DNA of 19,514 nucleotides from Lachnospiraceae bacterium. Lineage in GTDB: Bacteria > Bacillota > Clostridia > Lachnospirales > Lachnospiraceae. The position numbers were made by a program, and so were the translations under genes. The notes beneath the pieces are model-generated. The model worked only from the letters and a program-made list of their open reading frames with translations, had not been told where the DNA came from and ran no database searches. Positions 14,933 to 19,514 of the stretch are shown here, in pieces; position 1 is the stretch's first letter, and the number at the start of each line of letters is the position of its first letter. The stretch spans positions 1 to 19,514 of the forward strand of contig SFNX01000027.1 of the NCBI GenBank assembly GCA_004552595.1, given 5' to 3'.

Positions 14933-16743
14933 AGTTTAAACTCTTTTTTCTTAAGCTCGTCTATCTGTTTTTTAAGTTCAAGTGTCTTTGTAAGCGCATC
15001 AAAATCATCTCCGTTTACGTTTTCATTCATACGCTCAAGACTCTGCTCTAATACCTTTGTAATCAGCCTTTTTAACGACTCAGGCTTTTCCTCATCAAGC
15101 ATTGCATCTCTTTGTGTCATAAAAAGCGATGTAACCTCTGTCTGCTCTTCTTCCTCTGTAAAGCATGAAATTATAGTTGCAACGCTTAGCGAATTCGGAT
15201 CTTTTTCAATCTGTTCAAATAAAAGTTCTACAGGCTTTACATACTCTTTGGAAAAGTCAGAAGGTGATATATATTCCCTTACAACAGGATAAATCATAGG
15301 CTCATCCAAAATCCATGAAAGCAGTGCCTTCTGAATCGACTTTCTTGAATCCTTAGCACTTTCCTTATTGTTATTATGAATGCCTGATTTAATAATAGTC
15401 CGCTCTTTAATGTTATCAGCCTTCATAGCCTGCTTAACAACCAGTTTTGATAAGCTGTTAGCAGATAATTTGTATTTCTCGCAAATTGCTTCTATGTAAT
15501 TGTTTCTCTCTATTTCTTCTTCCAGTAAAGCAATTTTGTCAGCTATTTCTATGCAGAATTTTGTCTTGGAATCAGGGTCCTTTAAATCATAATTTCTCTC
15601 AAGCATTCTGATTTCAAAGAAGAAGCTTCCCTCTGCATTTTCAATGCGCTTAACATATTCATCCTTGCCGAGATTTTTAATGAATTCATCGGGATCCTTA
15701 TAAGGGTCCATATTTATGATTTTAGCAGTAATTCCCGCAGCCCTTAAAATAGGGATTGCCCTCAATGCTGCCTTAATTCCCGCTTCATCCGAATCATATG
15801 ACAAATATACCTTCTTACTTCTTTGGTACCGTCTTATAAGGTTAGCATGTCCTGATGTAAATGCTGTGCCAAGCGAAGCTATTGCCATGTCAAAGCCTGC
15901 CTGATGAAGCGCAATTACGTCCATATATCCTTCGCATAGAATGAAATAATCCGCCCGCGTTCTCTTTGCAATATTAAGTCCGTATAAAGTGCGGCTCTTA
16001 TCAAAAACTTCTGTTTCAGGCGAATTCAAATACTTAGGAATTTTCTTGTCTCCCTCTTCTATTGCGCCTTCCGACATAAGTCTTCCGCCGAATGCGATAA
16101 CTTTATTGTTCGCATCCATTATCGGGAAAATCACTCTGTTCCAGAATTTATCCATAACTCCGTATTTCTCGGAGAAGTTAAATATTCCGCTTGCTCTTAA
16201 TATTTCATCGTCAAAATTGTCAGGCAGCGATTTCAAATACGAGTAAAGTGACTTTGAAGATGAGGGTGCAAATCCAAGCCCAAAGTTTTTAATTGTCTCT
16301 TCCGATAAGCCTCTGCTCAAAAAATAATCGCGACCGATTTGCCCCTTGCTGCTGCGTAAATTGCTGTAGTAATACTTGGCTGCTTCTCTGTTAACGTCAA
16401 GGATTCGCTGCTTACGCGAGTTTTCTTTTTTCTTCTCAACGGATAGTTCAAACTCCGGCAGCTTAACGCCCGCTCTGTCAGCAAGAAATTTAATCGTTTC
16501 CTGAAAAGTCATGTTCTCATACTTCATTAGGAAAGTTATTACATTGCCGCCGACACCGCATCCAAAGCACTTAAAAGTCTGACGAATCGGGCTTACCGTG
16601 AATGATCCGGTTTTCTCATTATGAAACGGGCAAAGTCCAACATAGTTAGCACCCGATTTTTTTAAATGGACGTATGAGCCGATAATGTCAACAACGTCGC
16701 TTCTTAAGCGGATTTCCTCCACTAAATCATCCGGATAATACAA
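14926..16743 (-). CDS. dnaG: DNA primase
   Basis: A 605-residue primase that makes RNA primers for replication together with the DnaB helicase. The N-terminal zinc site is C38-x2-H41...C59-x2-C62. The Toprim catalytic core has E271 in LCEGYMDVI, D317 and D319 in SYDSDEAG and the KDPDE motif (349-353). The C-terminal 180 residues are the variable helicase-interacting part. The length is close to other Clostridia. The start is a TTG at 16743, seven bases after AGAGG; it directly precedes the conserved YYPDDLVEEI opening. The gene begins 16 bases after dgt and overlaps trmK at its end. A rare start codon fits the low expression usual for primase. Confidence 0.97.
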   Translation of the reverse strand: MYYPDDLVEEIRLRSDVVDIIGSYVHLKKSGANYVGLCPFHNEKTGSFTVSPIRQTFKCFGCGVGGNVITFLMKYENMTFQETIKFLADRAGVKLPEFELSVEKKKENSRKQRILDVNREAAKYYYSNLRSSKGQIGRDYFLSRGLSEETIKNFGLGFAPSSSKSLYSYLKSLPDNFDDEILRASGIFNFSEKYGVMDKFWNRVIFPIMDANNKVIAFGGRLMSEGAIEEGDKKIPKYLNSPETEVFDKSRTLYGLNIAKRTRADYFILCEGYMDVIALHQAGFDMAIASLGTAFTSGHANLIRRYQRSKKVYLSYDSDEAGIKAALRAIPILRAAGITAKIINMDPYKDPDEFIKNLGKDEYVKRIENAEGSFFFEIRMLERNYDLKDPDSKTKFCIEIADKIALLEEEIERNNYIEAICEKYKLSANSLSKLVVKQAMKADNIKERTIIKSGIHNNNKESAKDSRKSIQKALLSWILDEPMIYPVVREYISPSDFSKEYVKPVELLFEQIEKDPNSLSVATIISCFTEEEEQTEVTSLFMTQRDAMLDEEKPESLKRLITKVLEQSLERMNENVNGDDFDALTKTLELKKQIDELKKKEFKLW

Positions 16744-16750
16744 CTTAAAA

Positions 16751-16755
16751 CCTCT
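16751..16755 (-). promoter_or_regulatory. Ribosome binding site for the TTG start of dnaG
   Basis: AGAGG lies seven bases before the TTG at 16743 and just downstream of the dgt stop codon. Confidence 0.65.
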
Positions 16756-16759
16756 GTAA

Positions 16760-17773
16760 CTATACTAAGTCCTTCCACGAATCAGGCATGAACAGCTTCT
16801 GGAAATGTGCTATCGCATACTTATCAGTCATCGATGAAACGTAATCGCACACTACTCTGTCAAGGCTGTCGCCCTTATCATTCATAAGAATTTTATATTC
16901 GTCAGGAAGCTTGCTTGAATTGTTCATGTAATATTCGTAAAGGCTCTTAACTAATCTTTCTGCCTTTCCTTCTTCGTGCTTGACAACCGGATTAGTGTAT
17001 ACGTTTAAAAACATAAACTTCCTCATATCAAGCATTGCTTCAAATACTTCATCTGACATTCTGATGTCGTTTATTCCCTGGGAGTTTGTGATAATGTCAT
17101 GGACAAATTTGTCAAATCGCTTTGTCGTAGTATTGCCAAGTGTATTTCTTAGTTCCTTAGGGATATCGTCTTCGCAAAGAATTCTTGCTCTTATCGCATC
17201 ATCCATATCATGGTGGATATATGCGATTTTGTCGGAAAGTCTGACAATCTTTCCTTCAAGAGTGTGCGGCGTTGACTTTGTCTGATGATTCAAAATACCA
17301 TCTCTTACTTCCCATGTAAGATTAAGTCCCCTGCCTTCTTTTTCAAGGACTTCAACTACTCTTACACTCTGTTCGTTATGTTCAAAGCCCTTCTTAGATA
17401 CTTCGTTAAGTGCTCTCTCTCCGGCATGTCCGAAAGGAGTATGTCCTAAGTCATGACCAAGCGCTATTGCTTCGACAAGGTCTTCGTTAAGCTTAAGAGC
17501 CTTTGCTATCGTTCTCGCATTTTGAGATACTTCAAGCGTATGGGTAAGTCTTGTCCTGTAATGGTCTCCCTCAGGGGTAAGAAATACCTGTGTCTTATCC
17601 TTAAGTCTTCTAAAAGACTTAGAATGTAATATTCTGTCCCTGTCTCGCTGATATACGGGACGGATGTCACATTCTTCTTCCTTAAAATCCCTGCCCTTTG
17701 AATCAGCCGAATGTGAAGCAAACTCGCTTAAAAATTCTCTTTCTTCCTGTTCTAACCGCTCTCTGATTGTCAT
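16760..17773 (-). CDS. dgt: dGTP triphosphohydrolase-like HD protein
   Basis: A 337-residue HD-domain phosphohydrolase, expected to split dGTP or other dNTPs into the nucleoside and tripolyphosphate. The metal-binding residues are H78 in RLTHTLEV, H107/D108 in GHDLGHTPFGH and the aspartate in RLSDKIAYIHHD; SFRRLKDKTQV (53-63) is the conserved substrate-binding stretch. It matches the shorter dGTPase-like type found next to dnaG in Firmicutes. The start is the ATG at 17773, seven bases after GGAG; an in-frame upstream codon at 17863 is rejected because the extension overlaps the PurF-like gene. The 16-base spacer from that gene indicates co-transcription. The exact substrate cannot be read from sequence. 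Confidence 0.92.
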   Translation of the reverse strand: MTIRERLEQEEREFLSEFASHSADSKGRDFKEEECDIRPVYQRDRDRILHSKSFRRLKDKTQVFLTPEGDHYRTRLTHTLEVSQNARTIAKALKLNEDLVEAIALGHDLGHTPFGHAGERALNEVSKKGFEHNEQSVRVVEVLEKEGRGLNLTWEVRDGILNHQTKSTPHTLEGKIVRLSDKIAYIHHDMDDAIRARILCEDDIPKELRNTLGNTTTKRFDKFVHDIITNSQGINDIRMSDEVFEAMLDMRKFMFLNVYTNPVVKHEEGKAERLVKSLYEYYMNNSSKLPDEYKILMNDKGDSLDRVVCDYVSSMTDKYAIAHFQKLFMPDSWKDLV

Positions 17774-17789
17774 ATTTGTCTCCAAACAA

Positions 17790-19196
17790 TTATTCTTTTC
17801 CGTTCCAGCAATACGTGCAAAGCTTGCATTTATCGATGCCGACGGCATCAAGCATATCATCAAGTCTGTTAAATCTCAATGATGTAAAATGAAGCTCCTT
17901 ACAAATCTCATCAACCATTTTTTGATACTTATCAGAATCAGGATCTGTATACTGTTCAAGTATTTCTTCGGTAACATTTCCGTTTTCAAGTCTCTCGATT
18001 ACTCTTCTTGTAATAAGCTCCATTTCAGACTTTGATCTGGAAAAGTTAAGATACTTGCAGCCATAAACTAGCGGCGGACAGGCAGGTCTTATATGAACTT
18101 CCTTTGCGCCTGCTTCAAAAAGATATTCCGTTGTCTCGCGAAGCTGTGTTCCTCTTACTATTGAGTCATCGATTATGAGCATGCTCTTATCTTTTATTAA
18201 ATCTTCAACCGCTAAAAGCTTCATCTTGGCGATTAGATTTCTCTGACTCTGTATTGTAGGCATAAATGAACGCGGCCATGTAGGAGTATATTTAATAAAT
18301 GGTCTTGAGAAAGGAACTCCCGATTCATTCGCATATCCTACTGCGTGTGCGGTTCCCGAATCAGGTACACCTGCAACAATATCAGGCTTGACGGTGTCTC
18401 TTTTTGCCATTGCTGCACCGCAGCGATATCTCATCTGTTCAACATTTACACCCTCATATGAAGACGACGGATATCCGTAATAAACCCAGAGGAATGTACA
18501 GATTTTCATGTTATCGCCCGCTGCCTTAAGAGTGATACAGTTATCAGGTGTGAGCACGCATATCTCCCCCGGTCCTAACTCCTTATAATCACTGTAGCCA
18601 AGATTCTTATATGCAAAGCTTTCAAATGAAGCACAAAAAGCGGCGTTCTTCTTACCGATATGGATTGGAGTTCTTCCGAATTTATCTCTTGCACAGTAAA
18701 TTCCGTTCTCATTCATAAGAAGAAGTGATACGGAGCCTTCAACCTTTTGAAGTGCATTATCAATTCCATCAATAAGATTGTCCTTCTGATTTATAAGCGC
18801 CGCAAGAAGCTCTGTTGCATTTATTTCACCTGTACTCATCTCCTGGAAATGAACATGTGAGCTCTTCATAACTTCCTCAACAAGCTCATCTATATTATTG
18901 ATTTTCGATACGGATGTGAGTACATATGTCCCGTGATTGCTTCTGACTAGCAGAGGCTGGGGTTCATAATCCGAAATGCAGGCAATTCCCATTCTGCCTT
19001 TCATTTCCTGCATATCCTTATCAAACTTCGTCCTAAACGGTGCATTCTCGATATTATGAATCGCACGGTTATATCCATTCTCGCCATACGTAATCATTCC
19101 TGCACGTCTCGTTCCTAAATGTGAATGATAATCCACTCCGAAAAACAGATCAAACACACAATCATCTCTTGATGCTACACCAAAAAATCCACCCAT
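17790..19196 (-). CDS. PurF-like protein lacking the glutaminase nucleophile
   Basis: A 468-residue relative of amidophosphoribosyltransferase (glutamine plus PRPP to phosphoribosylamine). The C-terminal phosphoribosyltransferase half is well kept: GVPDSG (276-281), the PRPP loop IIDDSIVRGT (341-350), and cysteines C233, C380 and C457/C460/C463 aligning with the 4Fe-4S ligand regions of B. subtilis PurF. The N-terminal half begins MGGFFG, with Gly where PurF has the catalytic Cys1, and the glutamine-site motifs are also altered (HRGQE reads HLGTR, the RYST region reads ACISD). It therefore should not use glutamine; it might use ammonia or have another role. The ATG at 19196 follows AGAGGAGA. 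It is the first gene of the dgt-dnaG array. Calling it plain purF would be unsafe. Confidence 0.9.
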   Translation of the reverse strand: MGGFFGVASRDDCVFDLFFGVDYHSHLGTRRAGMITYGENGYNRAIHNIENAPFRTKFDKDMQEMKGRMGIACISDYEPQPLLVRSNHGTYVLTSVSKINNIDELVEEVMKSSHVHFQEMSTGEINATELLAALINQKDNLIDGIDNALQKVEGSVSLLLMNENGIYCARDKFGRTPIHIGKKNAAFCASFESFAYKNLGYSDYKELGPGEICVLTPDNCITLKAAGDNMKICTFLWVYYGYPSSSYEGVNVEQMRYRCGAAMAKRDTVKPDIVAGVPDSGTAHAVGYANESGVPFSRPFIKYTPTWPRSFMPTIQSQRNLIAKMKLLAVEDLIKDKSMLIIDDSIVRGTQLRETTEYLFEAGAKEVHIRPACPPLVYGCKYLNFSRSKSEMELITRRVIERLENGNVTEEILEQYTDPDSDKYQKMVDEICKELHFTSLRFNRLDDMLDAVGIDKCKLCTYCWNGKE

Positions 19197-19288
19197 CTTT
19201 TTCTCCTCTTTTCACGATATATATTCATCCTTAAAGGACACTGTAGCGATTTGTTTAGTTTCTGTCGGGGAATAAATACCCGATTTTT

Positions 19289-19297
19289 ATTATATCA
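19289..19297 (-). promoter_or_regulatory. Extended -10 promoter of the PurF-like operon
   Basis: TGATATAAT on the minus strand is an extended -10 element; no good -35 is seen 16-18 bases upstream. Transcription would start near 19282, giving a leader of about 85 bases that opens with a TCGGG/CCCGA hairpin (19265-19283). No known riboswitch is recognised in this leader. Confidence 0.55.
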
Positions 19298-19332
19298 AAA
19301 AAACTGCTCATAGAATAGATTACGTCTGTTTC

Positions 19333-19514
19333 TTAGGCAAAAAAATACGGAGATTTTAGAAATCTCCGTACTTTTATCTCTGATAAATATTTTTCATCAA
19401 AGAAATACTCTTTTCGTGCACCGAATGCGGATAAATCCGAACCCTCAACATCTTCCAGAGTGATAGTCTTGGAACCGTCCTTGTAGTTGAAAGTAAGGAT
19501 TACCTTCTCCTCGT
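19333..19514 (-). CDS. C-terminal fragment of an unrecognised gene
   Basis: The last 59 codons of a minus-strand gene that runs off the right edge; the stop is the TAA at 19335-19333. The frame is open throughout and protein-like (VILTFNYKDGSKTITLEDVE near its start, then DLSAFGARKEYFFDEKY). The family is not recognised; the alternating strand-forming segment could be a beta domain. A strong terminator lies inside the frame, so the final 15 or so residues are encoded by the hairpin and its T-run. In another frame a TAA at 19376-19374 sits just before the hairpin, where a stop is normally found, so a frameshift near the end is an alternative explanation. Confidence 0.6.
   Translation of the reverse strand, partial: EEKVILTFNYKDGSKTITLEDVEGSDLSAFGARKEYFFDEKYLSEIKVRRFLKSPYFFA
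19339..19370 (-). terminator. Strong Rho-independent terminator at the right edge
   Basis: On the minus strand a perfect 11-bp stem (TACGGAGATTT, 19370-19360, with AAATCTCCGTA, 19356-19346) and a three-base loop are followed by seven T (19345-19339). It ends the transcript of the gene beyond the right edge and isolates the PurF-like operon promoter. It lies inside that gene's reading frame. Confidence 0.9.

Noticed and set aside
17774..17863. Upstream extension of the dgt reading frame
   Set aside because: It overlaps the end of the PurF-like gene, and the ATG at 17773 has a well-placed GGAG site and matches the family start.
19197..19288. Leader of the PurF-like operon as a riboswitch
   Set aside because: Only short hairpins are visible; no conserved purine, PRPP or ppGpp riboswitch core was recognised.

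Overview
The window reads as chromosomal core DNA from a low-GC Gram-positive bacterium of the class Clostridia, most likely a member of the Lachnospiraceae. The reasons are an A/T-rich sequence with strong AGGAGG-type ribosome binding sites, a fused FolB-FolK protein, a PyrB/PyrI aspartate transcarbamylase, a type A RNase P RNA, a DUF5050 protein, a 7TM hybrid histidine kinase, and the gene order dgt-dnaG-trmK-nif3-nucleoside kinase. Family-level placement is inference. No mobile element, CRISPR array, tRNA or integrase was seen, and no stretch over 300 bases lacks a gene.

Layout. (1) Positions 2-5652, minus strand: folC, folP (with its own likely promoter), a folB-folK fusion, a small terminator-like hairpin, a membrane-anchored DUF5050 protein and a DUF815 AAA+ ATPase. 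(2) Positions 5653-5785: a divergent promoter region with overlapping -10 boxes and an inverted repeat. (3) Positions 5786-7806, plus strand: a nitroreductase ending in a strong terminator that overlaps its stop codon, then pyrB and pyrI. (4) Positions 7824-19196, minus strand: one tight array transcribed as PurF-like protein, dgt, dnaG, trmK, nif3-like, TGS-type nucleoside kinase, rnpB, hybrid histidine kinase, proA. (5) Right edge: the C-terminal 59 codons of a minus-strand gene, overlapped by a strong terminator.

How the genes fit together. folC, folP and folBK cover most late steps of folate synthesis; folE and the pABA genes are not here. pyrB and pyrI encode the catalytic and zinc-binding regulatory chains of one pyrimidine-pathway enzyme. 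The right-hand array groups nucleotide metabolism (PurF-like, dGTPase, nucleoside kinase), replication priming (DnaG) and RNA maturation (TrmK, RNase P RNA), with a signalling kinase and a proline-synthesis gene at its end.

Main points for a second look. The PurF-like protein lacks the N-terminal nucleophile cysteine but keeps the iron-sulfur ligands and PRPP loop. The FolB domain has lost its catalytic-loop glutamate. The hybrid kinase receiver has methionine in place of the conserved lysine. No rpoD lies between dnaG and trmK. The right-edge gene carries a terminator inside its reading frame. No clearly new multi-gene system was found; most of the window is housekeeping.
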